Positions 44,979 through 55,106 are shown, counted from the first letter of the stretch. The stretch: DNA of 64,000 nucleotides from Chitinophaga pinensis DSM 2588 (GCF_000024005.1 NC_013132.1:62001-126000); one strand, 5' to 3'. The notes: generated by a model not told the origin, from the letters alone. Numbers and translations are program-made.

Positions 44979-47012
44979 CTACTGCCTCCATACCATCGGG
45001 AACTGCGATACACGCAGTTTGGTACAACCGTATGGAATAAGTGTAATTTCTTCGGCCGGCATTGTCTCCAATCCCCACATCATAGAGAATGGAACAGGGC
45101 CCGTCATTTCATTGTAAAGACTCCATGAAGGGATACGCTTCGCTTTTGTACGGATCACTATCGGTGCATGTTCCTGATTCCATGGATAGCTGACCAGACT
45201 GTCCTTCTTTTCCACTGCATACCATAGTTGCAGCTGATCTTCCGGTACTTCCAGCAACGCGTAATTCCATGGTGTAGTGGGATGCACTTCATAATAAGCG
45301 TTACCAAATGCCACCGCTTCTTTCTCAACGGCCACTTTCTTAACAGATTCTCCCATCTTCAATGCATAAGTCACCGGACCACGTTCAACAGACACCGAGT
45401 TTTCATACCATCTGCTTTGTGAAATATGCATAGGAAGTATCAATTCTACGATGTCTCCCGATTTCCAGCTACGCTCTATTTTTACGATCTGATTACCTGG
45501 CGACTGCTGGAATACCTGCCCGTTTACCTTGATGGTAGCCTGTTTACACCAGGCAGGTACACGCAGATGAAACGGGAAGGAAACTGCACTTGTCTTCTTA
45601 CTGGTAGAAAAAGTGAAACGAACGGATTCCCCGAATGGATAGGCTGTTTCTTCTTTAAAAGACACCGGTGTTTGTTCACCTACATAGGTAGTCACCGTAC
45701 TTGGTGCATAAACTAATGCGGCAATGCCTTTGTCAGCCGTAGCGTACCAGAGGTTTTGTGTGAACTTCGGCCAACCCTGATGCATATTTGAAGTACAGCA
45801 GGGATAACCCGTCAGCAAACCATAGCAAACATCTGTGCCTGCATGATTCTGATCAAAGTTACGCACGTAACGGGTCGCCATTACCTGATTGGCCTGCTGA
45901 AAATACTGGCGGTCTATAAAGTTTTCAAAGACCTGTGCAGGTAAAGCGTTAAAGGCAATTTTCTCCAGGTGATCTGCATAGGCCACATCTCCGGTGATCT
46001 CCAGGATGCTTTCCAGGGAAAACATCATCTCTACCGCCGTACAAAGCTCTGAACCCTGTGTAGGATTGTTACCATGTAAGGCTTCATCACCACCATACAG
46101 ACCATGCGCCATCCCGTTATAAAAACGCAGATCTTTGAAGCCCGTCTGCAAGGCATCCAAATATTTCTTCTCCGGATGTTGCTGATAATAGATACCCGGT
46201 TCTTTAATACCCTGTGCCAGATTAACACCGTGGATACTGAATGGTCTGCGCAACAGATCGCCATGCAGGAAGGCTTCGGTATAGTCGAAGGTCTGCTTAT
46301 GCACCAGCTCTGCGAGATCCAGGAGGAATTTATCTCCGGTGATGTTGTACAACCAGTAAACGACCATCAGATTATCGCCACCACGGTACTTTCCCCAGAA
46401 AGACCAATGATCAAGCGGATGTTTCGGCAGTTCGTTCAGCTGATAGCGGAAATAGTTGGTCAGCAGGGTAATCACACGTTTGTCGCCTGTAGCCGAGTAA
46501 TATTGCTTCAGCACTTTGAGCATGACCATCTTGGGCCACCAATCGCGACTATTATCGCGTTGCAGGCCCGGTTCTGCCGGATAATCGGTAGCAGGACCAA
46601 AGTAGCCGTCCGGTTGCTGACTCCTGATAGACCATTCAATCCAGGGCTTTACTTTGGCGATCAGCGCGGTGTCTTTAAGGATGTAAGCCAATGGTAATAA
46701 ACCATCAATCCAGTAAGGACCACGTTCCCATTGGTCGCCATCACCACCCAGCCAGCCATTTCTGTGATTCATGACCAGGGGGTACAACTTATCAAGTTGT
46801 CCGGTAGCGCCGTTTTTCTGATTAACAAGCATTGTGCGCAGCCATCCCTGTGGTTCAATGGAACCAAGGGGCAGTTCGATGTAAGGTTTTTCCTGCAGTG
46901 GAGCACGATTAGCAATGTACTGTTGGACCTGTGTGGTATGCCTCCTCGTCTGACCTGTAACGACGCAGGAGAAGCCCATAACAAATAGTGGAATAATAGC
47001 AGTGATCTTCAT
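44979..47012 (-). CDS. GH127-family beta-L-arabinofuranosidase-like (DUF1680)
   Basis: A secreted enzyme of 677 aa; signal peptide FVMGFSCVVTGQ. The alpha/alpha toroid covers residues ~60-480 and two C-terminal beta domains follow. The zinc-cysteine site of the family is visible in CYGLLTGYPCCTSNMHQGW with the Cys-Cys pair, and a conserved Glu (candidate acid/base) in GSELCTAVEMMFSLE. It should release terminal beta-L-arabinofuranose from plant glycoconjugates such as pectin side chains or extensin, which agrees with the pectate lyase at 30.4 kb. It is monocistronic. Confidence 0.93.
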   Translation of the reverse strand: MKITAIIPLFVMGFSCVVTGQTRRHTTQVQQYIANRAPLQEKPYIELPLGSIEPQGWLRTMLVNQKNGATGQLDKLYPLVMNHRNGWLGGDGDQWERGPYWIDGLLPLAYILKDTALIAKVKPWIEWSIRSQQPDGYFGPATDYPAEPGLQRDNSRDWWPKMVMLKVLKQYYSATGDKRVITLLTNYFRYQLNELPKHPLDHWSFWGKYRGGDNLMVVYWLYNITGDKFLLDLAELVHKQTFDYTEAFLHGDLLRRPFSIHGVNLAQGIKEPGIYYQQHPEKKYLDALQTGFKDLRFYNGMAHGLYGGDEALHGNNPTQGSELCTAVEMMFSLESILEITGDVAYADHLEKIAFNALPAQVFENFIDRQYFQQANQVMATRYVRNFDQNHAGTDVCYGLLTGYPCCTSNMHQGWPKFTQNLWYATADKGIAALVYAPSTVTTYVGEQTPVSFKEETAYPFGESVRFTFSTSKKTSAVSFPFHLRVPAWCKQATIKVNGQVFQQSPGNQIVKIERSWKSGDIVELILPMHISQSRWYENSVSVERGPVTYALKMGESVKKVAVEKEAVAFGNAYYEVHPTTPWNYALLEVPEDQLQLWYAVEKKDSLVSYPWNQEHAPIVIRTKAKRIPSWSLYNEMTGPVPFSMMWGLETMPAEEITLIPYGCTKLRVSQFPMVWRQ

Positions 47013-47120
47013 ATTACGTTCTTAGAAGATGAAAGATGGGCGGGTTATTCGCCAGGAAAGAACGAAAATATAATTTATTGGCAGTTTATTATAGCGATTT
47101 ATGAATAGTACGAAATGTAA

Positions 47121-47155
47121 AAGGGGGCGTTCACCAGTTGATGAACGCCCCCCTT
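47121..47155 (-). terminator. terminator after the M35-Ig-like lipoprotein
   Basis: An 11-bp GC-rich stem GGGGGCGTTCA / TGAACGCCCCC with an 8-base loop, followed on the minus strand by TTTTAC, 22 bases beyond the stop of the leftward gene. Confidence 0.8.
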
Positions 47156-47176
47156 GCCTTATATCAGTAAGATCAG

Positions 47177-47734
47177 TTACTCGACAGTCACAGATACTGT
47201 GTTTACATTCTTCAGACCACTGATACCGTCACCCTGGTAGGCTACTTTGTAAGTACCAGGAGCGGAGATCTTATAACCTTTGGTCAGATCAATCTCTGCA
47301 GATACAGTTCCTTTTGCAGGCACTTTAATGAATGATTCTGCCGGAGGAGGCATGATTCTTTTTGCCATTACACCCTGGTACTGCGCAGACTCCCCTTTGC
47401 TGTCCTGGATCTCGAAGAAGGAATTCAGGAATTTCTCTTCGAATGGTGTGTGCCATTTACAGAACTCAGCTTCCTTATCGGAATTGTTGGTTACTGTAAA
47501 TTTCACCATGATCGGAGCACCTGCTTTTACTTTTTCAGGGGCAGACATTACGGTTGTCAGGGCTGCTGCAGCACTGGTATCTGCTGCTGGTGTTTCCGCT
47601 ACAGTAGCAGTCGTGTCAGGTGCTGCTTGTTGGGTAGTGTCATTCTCTGCACTTTGTGCGTTTTGGGACTGCTGGCAAGCAGTGAATGAGAAAATTGACA
47701 GACATGCTGCCATTGTGATAAGCTGGTTTCGCAT
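47177..47734 (-). CDS. lipoprotein with M35-propeptide-like Ig domain
   Basis: A 185-aa lipoprotein (lipobox FSFTAC) with a low-complexity Ala/Thr/Asp linker (residues 20-65). The C-terminal ~120 residues look like the Ig-like domain that precedes the catalytic domain in peptidyl-Lys metalloendopeptidases (M35/deuterolysin type): KVKAGAPIMVKFTVTN, FCKWHTPFEEKFLNSFFEI, YQGVMAKRIMPPPAESFI and SAPGTYKVAYQG. The peptidase domain itself is absent, so this is a stand-alone copy, perhaps an inhibitor or binding module. It has its own terminator. Confidence 0.75.
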   Translation of the reverse strand: MRNQLITMAACLSIFSFTACQQSQNAQSAENDTTQQAAPDTTATVAETPAADTSAAAALTTVMSAPEKVKAGAPIMVKFTVTNNSDKEAEFCKWHTPFEEKFLNSFFEIQDSKGESAQYQGVMAKRIMPPPAESFIKVPAKGTVSAEIDLTKGYKISAPGTYKVAYQGDGISGLKNVNTVSVTVE

Positions 47735-48263
47735 TTAAAATGAATTATGGGCGAAAATTAAAGGAAATATTCGAATTATTCTTATCATGACACCTGGTTT
47801 ATTGTTAAGACTTTATCAATATTGGAAGATTCTTACACCAGTATTGCCCATACAGGGAAACATTTTTGATGTATACATAACAATATCATGATAACGGGTA
47901 AGGCTACACAGATCTGGCTCATTTTTCAAAAGACGCCAGACTGATCACAGGCCGTCCGCCATCTACTTTAATATAGCATTATCCACCTTAAAAAAGATTT
48001 TTGTGAGTTCGAAATATAGTTTAACTTGACTATGCAACTGTGAACATGCGTTAATCGTGCAAACAACCTCAAAAGGACCTTTAATTAAATCTACTACAAG
48101 GCCGTCGCCGGAAATTACTTTTTTAGCTGCTAATCTTACACAACAAAGGATATAATACATCCTGGCAAATCAATGTGCTTGTAATGACCGGTATAACACC
48201 CGCCGGAATGTGTATGTCATGCTATCCTGTAAATCAAAATCGCTAAACACCTTAATTCCCCGA
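47735..48263. other. 529-base intergenic region, nothing clear
   Basis: This AT-rich gap separates the divergent lipoprotein and decarboxylase-pair transcripts. An open frame of 65 codons on the minus strand (47963-48160) has no recognisable family or initiation signals. No tRNA, repeat or convincing hairpin was seen. The plus-strand frame of the next gene extends back to 48210 but without support. Confidence 0.4.
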
Positions 48264-48995
48264 ATGATGAAAAATCCAATTCAAAACACACCCGACCAAC
48301 ATGGGTTTATTCTGAACGGGACAGAGACATTATACGTTTGTCATCTGCCTATGTTCAATATGCCTAATCACATGTACCAGGTAACACTGGAAATAACTAT
48401 TCCTGCGGATGCTCTCGCACAATACCTTGCAGACAGACAATCCAATCCTGGCAACTTCTATGTGTTAGGTAATCTGCAAACAGATCTCTTCACCATTCCT
48501 GATGTCATGTTGGGAAAGATTAAAAACTTTCAGGCAGATATTTTCAGAGGTATGCCGCAGGACCCTAATTCGGATACACCACTTATCCATAACGTGCAGA
48601 CTACCATCACCCGCATCATATATGCACGTCATTTCGATTACAGCATACCTTATCCGGAAGAGATGACTTACATCATTTTCGGTAACGAGAAAGAAGCATT
48701 CCTCGATCACTATCTGACAAAAGAAGAAGACTTTCTCAATATTCTCTCACTCAGCGAGACGCCAGCATGGTTACCTGTAGATCAACTGGCTATTTCTGCG
48801 AATGCTGGCTTCATCGGTATGCCGGGTACACCAATGCCGGAAAATCCTCCTTTATCAGCCGGCACTTATAAAATTACTTTCCAGGGACAGGATCAGGTAT
48901 ACGAACTACAGGTCGGAGACAACATCTTCTTCGATACAGAAATTGTAAACGTACCGATGGAAGAACACGCCATGAAAGGATTCTACACTTATTAG
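48264..48995 (+). CDS. unknown cytoplasmic protein paired with PLP decarboxylase
   Basis: A 243-aa protein without signal peptide. I do not recognise the family; it is acidic and beta-rich in its N- and C-terminal thirds (YQVTLEITIPADALAQYL, GTYKITFQGQDQVYELQVG) with a middle region rich in Ile and Tyr. The start at 48264 (two adjacent ATG codons) is chosen over an upstream ATG at 48210. The decarboxylase gene follows after 44 bases on the same strand with no terminator between, so the two probably form an operon; the protein may modify or scaffold that enzyme's product. Confidence 0.7.
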   Translation: MMKNPIQNTPDQHGFILNGTETLYVCHLPMFNMPNHMYQVTLEITIPADALAQYLADRQSNPGNFYVLGNLQTDLFTIPDVMLGKIKNFQADIFRGMPQDPNSDTPLIHNVQTTITRIIYARHFDYSIPYPEEMTYIIFGNEKEAFLDHYLTKEEDFLNILSLSETPAWLPVDQLAISANAGFIGMPGTPMPENPPLSAGTYKITFQGQDQVYELQVGDNIFFDTEIVNVPMEEHAMKGFYTY

Positions 48996-49039
48996 TGTAT
49001 ACAGTTGCACGCATTTCCCCCACTTAAAATACCACTATC

Positions 49040-51235
49040 ATGAAACAACCTTCTAATTCGAAGAAACTATTTGCACGTCAGCTGCAACAACAACAAAACG
49101 AGATTCTATCCAAACTACGCGTCAAAGGCACTGGTTCTGATGACCTGGCCGGCTGGTTCCTTGGCCCTAAAGCAGAAAACACGGAGTTATTACACCATTT
49201 GATCCAGCGTGCTATGGACAATCACTGTAATGACCGTAAAAACCTGTATCCTAATGACCCGGTGTATGTAACAGAAGAAATGAAACAGACACCTGAATAT
49301 CAGGAAACAGTCAGGGTATTACAACATAAACTGGACGTGCTCCTGGAAGAATTAAAAGGCTCCGTACCTTTCTGGAGCTATCGCTGGCAGTCGCATATGA
49401 ACTGGGATACCACCTTACCTAGTATGGTTGGTTACTTCGGCACGATGTTGTACAATCCGAATAACGTGGCAGCAGAAGCATCACCGGTAACAACGGTACT
49501 GGAGATGATCGTTGGGGATGAACTGTGTAAGATGCTTGGTTACAACATCACTGATAATAATCCGGCTATACCGAAAGCCTGGGGGCATATTACCTGTGAT
49601 GGTTCTATTGCCAATAACGAGGCGATGTGGGCAGCCCGTAACCTGAAATATTATTCCATCAGTCTCGCCGCCGCTATCAAGGATACGCCTGAATTATCCC
49701 AGGCCGGTGCCCTGCAATTAACACTGGCCAATGGTACTATTACCACAATTGGCGCAGCCAGCAGCTGGGATCTGCTGAATCTTTCCGTGGATGAAGTATT
49801 AAGTATTCCCGACAGACTACAATCTGAGTTCAATATCAATCTCGATCTGCTCACACAGATACTGAACAACTACAGTATACAGAACATCGGATTTGATGGT
49901 ATCAATAAATTCCTGGATAGTGGCATTCAGTCACCATCTATGATGGCAGCTTCTACCTGTCACTATTCCTGGCCTAAATCAGCGGCGGTACTGGGTCTGG
50001 GGGCTAATAACCTGATCAAGGTATATGTAGATGAAAATGCGCGGCTGCATATTGGTCGACTGAGAGAAGAATTGCAAAAATCACTGGACAGGAAAAGTCC
50101 GGTACTGATGGTGGTAGCGGTAATCGGCAGCACAGAAGAAAGTGCAGTTGATCCGCTGAAAGACATCGTGGCTGTAAGAGAAGAGTTCAGACAAAAAGGA
50201 CTGAACTTCGTCATACACGGCGATGCTGCATGGGGTGGATATTTCGCGTCTATACTGAGACAACCGGAACACGAGGTACTTTCCAAACGCGCATTATTGT
50301 ATACGCCTACGCTCACCATGAATGACTATGTCACCGAGCAGTATGCGAATATTCAGGAGTGCGACTCTATTACGATCGATCCGCATAAAGCGGGATATAT
50401 TCCTTATCCTGCCGGTGGGCTGTGTTATAAAAACGGCGCTATGCGTAACCTGGTAGCCTTTACGGCGCCGGTGGTATATCATGGGGGCATTGATCCTACA
50501 GTGGGCATCTACGGATTGGAAGGCTCCAAACCTGGCGCCGCTGCAGCTGCTGCTTATCTGAGTCACCAGGTGATTCCGCTGGACCAGAGTGGTTACGGAC
50601 AGATACTTGGTAAATGCTTATTCAACAGTAAACGCCTGTACAGTGCCTTTATTACGATGGCAGAACCGGATGATCCGTTTATCATTGTACCATTCCAGCG
50701 TCTGCCGGCTGAAAAGCACGGGGAAGATCCGCAGAAAATAAAGGAACAATATGATTTCATCAAAAACGAGATCGTTCCAAAAACCAATGAGGAGATCATG
50801 TCCAATGCAGAAGCTGTAGAATTATTGCCGGAACTGGGCAGTGATCAGATCATCATTACCTACACCTTCAACTTCAAGGAAAATGGTGTATTAAACAAAG
50901 ATGTCGACAAACTGAATGAGCTGAACCTGAACATCTTCCAGGCACTGAGTCTTTCTCCGGGAGAACATGACCATCCGTCTAAAACACCGATGTATGTCAC
51001 ACAGTCACAGTTTGACAATGACTCTTATGGTAAATCATTTGTGAACAGCTATAAGGAAAGACTGGGCATATCTACAGATAATGATGAACCGGTGAATATA
51101 CTGATCTCCACCACCATGAATCCATGGTTGACAGATACCGCAGATGGTAACTTCATTCCTGAACTGGTGAAAGCATTACGTCAGACGGTGCTGGAACAGG
51201 TTGAAAAAGTAGTAGGAGCAATGGAACTCGCATAG
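49040..51235 (+). CDS. PLP-dependent group II amino acid decarboxylase
   Basis: A 731-aa fold-type I decarboxylase of the glutamate/aromatic amino acid decarboxylase group, longer than the usual ~500 aa because of N- and C-terminal additions. Visible sites are HITCDGSIANNEAMWAAR (PLP phosphate), HGDAAWGGYF with the Asp that holds the pyridine nitrogen, and the Schiff-base Lys in SITIDPHKAGYIPYPAGG. It should make an amine from an L-amino acid; the substrate (Tyr, Glu, Trp or other) is not certain. A terminator follows 33 bases downstream. Confidence 0.9.
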   Translation: MKQPSNSKKLFARQLQQQQNEILSKLRVKGTGSDDLAGWFLGPKAENTELLHHLIQRAMDNHCNDRKNLYPNDPVYVTEEMKQTPEYQETVRVLQHKLDVLLEELKGSVPFWSYRWQSHMNWDTTLPSMVGYFGTMLYNPNNVAAEASPVTTVLEMIVGDELCKMLGYNITDNNPAIPKAWGHITCDGSIANNEAMWAARNLKYYSISLAAAIKDTPELSQAGALQLTLANGTITTIGAASSWDLLNLSVDEVLSIPDRLQSEFNINLDLLTQILNNYSIQNIGFDGINKFLDSGIQSPSMMAASTCHYSWPKSAAVLGLGANNLIKVYVDENARLHIGRLREELQKSLDRKSPVLMVVAVIGSTEESAVDPLKDIVAVREEFRQKGLNFVIHGDAAWGGYFASILRQPEHEVLSKRALLYTPTLTMNDYVTEQYANIQECDSITIDPHKAGYIPYPAGGLCYKNGAMRNLVAFTAPVVYHGGIDPTVGIYGLEGSKPGAAAAAAYLSHQVIPLDQSGYGQILGKCLFNSKRLYSAFITMAEPDDPFIIVPFQRLPAEKHGEDPQKIKEQYDFIKNEIVPKTNEEIMSNAEAVELLPELGSDQIIITYTFNFKENGVLNKDVDKLNELNLNIFQALSLSPGEHDHPSKTPMYVTQSQFDNDSYGKSFVNSYKERLGISTDNDEPVNILISTTMNPWLTDTADGNFIPELVKALRQTVLEQVEKVVGAMELA

Positions 51236-51268
51236 TAAGTACTCAGGAAACATAAAGGGTGTCATCAG

Positions 51269-51300
51269 AAAAGGCCGCATCAGAGATGATGTGGCCTTTT
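51269..51300 (+). terminator. terminator after the PLP decarboxylase
   Basis: Stem AAAAGGCCGCATC / GATGTGGCCTTTT (one G-T pair) with a short loop and a TTTTTA tail, about 33 bases after the stop codon. Confidence 0.85.
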
Positions 51301-51344
51301 TATCCTACCTTACCATATTGATTGTGCAACTTTAGTCGAAAACG

Positions 51345-51778
51345 ATGACATATTTAGACCCTGCCTTACAGGAGCGCCTTGCCCACTTTCTGTCTACACC
51401 AGGAAAACTGACCGTACTAACCGGCGCCGGTCTCTCTGCCGATAGCGGTATCCCTACTTTCAGAGATAAAGATGGTTTCTGGACGGTGGGCTCCGACAAT
51501 TACACAGCGCAGGAAATGGGTACCTATGAAATGTTCTGGCGTAAACCCCTGGAAGTATGGAAATGGTTCCTTCCGGCGCTACAAATCTGCCGAGAAGGAT
51601 CACAGAAACGGTATTAAGCCGCCAGGGCATGATCATCGATATCAACCCAAACAATAATTACTTTTCAGATATAGCGAAAGAGAAGAAAAACGGGTATGTA
51701 TTGAAGGGGAAAAGCAGTGACATACTGCCTGAGTTGGTGGAGTTTTTCAGCGCCCGAATTTCCTTGGAAAGTAAGTGA
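51345..51778 (+). pseudogene. Sir2-type sirtuin remnant, internal deletion and frameshift
   Basis: The first 75 codons are an intact sirtuin N-terminus ([45 protein letters not shown]). This frame then stops at 51617. In the overlapping +2 frame the sirtuin C-terminus resumes (GMIIDINPNNNYFSDIA, VLKGKSSDILPELVEFF). About 100-150 residues that should hold the catalytic His and the zinc cysteines are missing between the two parts. A deletion with loss of frame explains it, so no deacylase can be made. The end overlaps the 3' end of the leftward TonB-type barrel gene. Confidence 0.85.
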
Positions 51779-54581
51779 GTGTGAGCATAAAATACTGCTT
51801 GAGCACATTATGTGATTCTTGTGTCAATACATAATTGTTGCCGTAGTTATTGATACTCCGGTTCTGTCCCAGCAGGTCTAACGCGGAGAATTTCAGCTCC
51901 AGGTTATTACCTGGTAAGAGCCGGTAGGCAGCACTCAGATTCCAGATAGTAAAAATAACCTGTTCGGCAGCGGAGGAAACAACCATATTACTGGTAACAT
52001 TACTGCTGATGGTAAACCGCTTCGTAGGCGTATAACCACCGCTCAATGAAGTGTTGTATTCGTAAGAGCTGATGCGGGCGTCATTCAACCCACGCTGTCT
52101 GGACAAGTAATAACTGGCGTTTTGAGAGAGATTAATGGCCAGTTTATCCAGGTGGATAAAGTATATGCTGATTTTATTTTTCAGCTGACTTGCATAAGAG
52201 ACATTCATCACATCCTGCTGTTCATCATTCCGCACGAGGTAATTCGGACTATGTGACCTGATAAAGGAAAGTTCTTCCACGAACTGTAGCTGATCCCCGT
52301 TTTTCAGTTTCAGGGGTTTCTGTACTTCTCCCCGCAGTTCGATACTACGCCGGCCATCGAGATTGATGTTTTTGGTGATAGTGGTACCATTTTCATTGAT
52401 ATAGGAACTACCTGCAAAGAAATTATCTGTAGTAATGGCGGTCACTACAAGACCGTATTCAATACGGTTGCTGTTATGACTGTAACGAAAATTAAGCTCT
52501 TTTGTCTCAGCGGGCGCTAAGTCGGGATTGCCTTCTGTCAGGTAATAGAAATTGGTACTATCCACAATAGGATATAACATATCCACGGTCGCGTACTCGA
52601 AGGAGCGTTTAAAGGCCAGGTGATAGCTGTTGCTGAAACGGCTTATCTGTTCATTTACATACGATAAACTAACCGAAGGCACGAAGCGCTGGTAGTTCCT
52701 GTTAAACTGCTGGAAGGTATGAGAAGAGGTGTTCTGCTGTAAATAGATCTGTTCCTGCAGGTTTAGGAAAACAGACAATGACTTGGTATACTTATCGGCC
52801 CGTGTACGTTCGAAGGTCCGGGAAAACTTGATAGCCGGGTTTTCGTTGACCACCCTGTATCTGCTACGATAGGTGAGATAGGGGTCATGTATGAAATTCT
52901 TTGCAGCCGTGTCGTTGTCCAAGGCGCTATTGTCCGCGACCTGTGAGGAATATTCCAGTGCATTTTCCACATCGATATGTACGGTAGAAAGGAAATTCCC
53001 ACGGCCGAACAGCAGTGGAGCGATGTTACCCCAGGCAGCGTCCATCCGGTGTCTCACATCAGATTTTGTGTTGAGCGATTTTCGTTCTACGTGCTGATTG
53101 TCGCTGGCCTTCGCAAAGGAGGTAAAAATGGACTTACTATACCTATTGCTTTCGTCGCGGTTATAATCGATAGAATAGGCCATTGATAAGGAGGTATTAT
53201 TATCCAGATCATGAGAATACCTCGCATTGACGGCCAGGTGAGTATTCCGGGCATGGCTTTCAGATTCCACACTGCTCATACTCTGCAATCCTGTTTTAGT
53301 AGAAAAGCTGCTGGCATGGCTACTGGTGACATTGTCATAGGTCGTGTAAGCAAGAGAAGGCTTAATGGCCAGTTCTACGTTCTTTTTCGCCAGCAATTCT
53401 ATCTGGTGAATATCCAGCTGTTGATTGATCTGGTTGTCTTTGACGGTGACATTGCTTTTCTGAAGGATGGCACTATCCGGCCCCAGGGAGGTCAGACTAC
53501 TGATATCAGTAAGGTGGTTATTTTTATCTCTTTTGAGAAAATAATCAGCGCCAATTTCAGCCGGCAGGTAGGCTGGTCCGCGACCATCATGTTTAAAGTC
53601 GTGGTGATAGAATACGCCGGCGCCCAGGGACTGATTTAAACCGCCTTTACCAAAGTCCGGTTGATTATCAATATCCCCTTTCAGACTTTTAAAAGCACTA
53701 TTTAATAACAGGTCTGTAATACCACCTGCTGTTTTATTCACATTATTGGCAATACTAAACAGTCCCCACTGATTACGAGGCGAAAAGAAGTTGATATTCA
53801 TGCTGCCTTCATAGGTCTTTCGGGAGCCGTATCCGGCTGATAGTTCGCCAAAATGTCCTTCATGCATATCATCCTTTAGCTGAATATTTATTTCGGGAAT
53901 GGAGTCATGAGGGTTGACCTGCTCCTCCTTCCTCGTCTTCTGATAGACCTGTATCTTTTCAATGGCGTTTTTGGGGATGTTTTGTGTGGCAATAGCAGCC
54001 TCGTTGCCAAAAAACGGCTTTCCGTCAACCAGTACGCGGGAAACGGTCTTTCCATTAACGGTAATCGCTCCATCCGACCACACAACGACACCGGGCAGGC
54101 GGATCAGCAGTTCTTCTGCAACTGCGTTTTTATCCAAAGTGAAGGCGCCTGCATTGAACTCCAGCGTATCGCCATTCATGCGTACGGGAGGGGGAGCAGT
54201 GACGACGATTTCGCTCAGCGCAGTATTTTCCGGCAGCAGATTGACATAATGCAGGTCGCTTATGGGATTTTCCGTGTCAAGCCGCAGGGTTTTAGTCCAT
54301 GTGGCATAGCCGAGATAAGAGATGACCAGTTTAAAGTTTTGTCCCAGGGGGAGTTTGGGTAGGGAAAACGCACCTTCTGCATTACTAAGACCATATGCAA
54401 GCAGTTCGTTTCTAATGTTATAGATCGTTATACTGGCATTTTTCAGCACATAATTGTGTGTAGAGTCAAAGGTGATGCCTGATACATTACCGACGGGCAA
54501 TGAATCCTTCTGCTGTGCCTTTACAGACACACACAACACAGTCAGCCATATGGTAAGCAGATATTTCAGAATGGCTTTCAA
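51747..54581 (-). CDS. TonB-dependent receptor-like outer membrane beta-barrel protein
   Basis: A 944-aa outer-membrane protein. Order: signal peptide (cleavage near VKAQQ); carboxypeptidase-regulatory-like Ig domain (~30-115, GITFDSTHNYVLKNASITIY); plug (~120-235, SEIVVTAPPPVRMNGDTLEFN, LIRLPGVVVWSDGAITVNGK, VLVDGKPFFG); and a large barrel (~245-944) of the OMP_b-brl_3 type. No SusD partner adjoins, so it is not a SusC pair. The ligand is unknown. Its 3' end overlaps the sirtuin remnant by 32 bases. Confidence 0.92.
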   Translation of the reverse strand: MKAILKYLLTIWLTVLCVSVKAQQKDSLPVGNVSGITFDSTHNYVLKNASITIYNIRNELLAYGLSNAEGAFSLPKLPLGQNFKLVISYLGYATWTKTLRLDTENPISDLHYVNLLPENTALSEIVVTAPPPVRMNGDTLEFNAGAFTLDKNAVAEELLIRLPGVVVWSDGAITVNGKTVSRVLVDGKPFFGNEAAIATQNIPKNAIEKIQVYQKTRKEEQVNPHDSIPEINIQLKDDMHEGHFGELSAGYGSRKTYEGSMNINFFSPRNQWGLFSIANNVNKTAGGITDLLLNSAFKSLKGDIDNQPDFGKGGLNQSLGAGVFYHHDFKHDGRGPAYLPAEIGADYFLKRDKNNHLTDISSLTSLGPDSAILQKSNVTVKDNQINQQLDIHQIELLAKKNVELAIKPSLAYTTYDNVTSSHASSFSTKTGLQSMSSVESESHARNTHLAVNARYSHDLDNNTSLSMAYSIDYNRDESNRYSKSIFTSFAKASDNQHVERKSLNTKSDVRHRMDAAWGNIAPLLFGRGNFLSTVHIDVENALEYSSQVADNSALDNDTAAKNFIHDPYLTYRSRYRVVNENPAIKFSRTFERTRADKYTKSLSVFLNLQEQIYLQQNTSSHTFQQFNRNYQRFVPSVSLSYVNEQISRFSNSYHLAFKRSFEYATVDMLYPIVDSTNFYYLTEGNPDLAPAETKELNFRYSHNSNRIEYGLVVTAITTDNFFAGSSYINENGTTITKNINLDGRRSIELRGEVQKPLKLKNGDQLQFVEELSFIRSHSPNYLVRNDEQQDVMNVSYASQLKNKISIYFIHLDKLAINLSQNASYYLSRQRGLNDARISSYEYNTSLSGGYTPTKRFTISSNVTSNMVVSSAAEQVIFTIWNLSAAYRLLPGNNLELKFSALDLLGQNRSINNYGNNYVLTQESHNVLKQYFMLTLTYFPRKFGR

Positions 54582-54799
54582 GGCGGTACAGGAAATGTTA
54601 GGTTATTAGTCCCTTTGCACATTAAGTTACTGCAAAAAATGCTAAGAGCATGTTAATAGATCTGAATGACTATTAAACGGTTAGGACAGACACCGTTTTA
54701 TACTTGAGTAAGCGGATAAAAAGCAGTGACTTTTCATCAATTGTTTGTTATCTTTAAAAGGATATACCCCCTATTTGTTAATCGTTAATATGACTACAC

Positions 54800-55090
54800 A
54801 TGAAAAACTTGAAAGCCCTTCTTTCACTGCCACTTTTTACGCTATTATTGCTGTTCAGTTCATTTTCACCTAAGCAGGAGCAACAAGTACAACCTGCCAT
54901 TGTGAACTATGCCTGGTACACGCCTTCCGGTCAGTTTGTAGCCTGGAGTACGCTGGCGAATGCTGAAATTGTGAGTAATGCGGATACCAATCCGGTGAAT
55001 GGTACCCTGGTAGCGCTGGGGTATACTGATGGCGGATTCGGAGTACCTCCATCCGGTACGTTGGTATATCAGTTATACACGCACCCTTAA
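54800..55090 (+). CDS. small exported protein, 96 aa
   Basis: A signal peptide (KALLSLPLFTLLLLFSSFS) precedes a 70-residue mature part without cysteines that is rich in Tyr, Thr, Gly and Asn (NYAWYTPSGQFVAWSTLAN, LVALGYTDGGFG). No family is recognised. The gene has a good terminator 17 bases downstream and a long AT-rich upstream region, so it stands alone. Possibly a small periplasmic or surface protein. Confidence 0.72.
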   Translation: MKNLKALLSLPLFTLLLLFSSFSPKQEQQVQPAIVNYAWYTPSGQFVAWSTLANAEIVSNADTNPVNGTLVALGYTDGGFGVPPSGTLVYQLYTHP

Positions 55091-55106
55091 AAGGTATTTA
55101 GGAAAA

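Noticed and set aside
47963..48160. 65-codon minus-strand frame in the large gap
   Set aside because: No family, no promoter or ribosome-binding site, and composition like the surrounding non-coding DNA.
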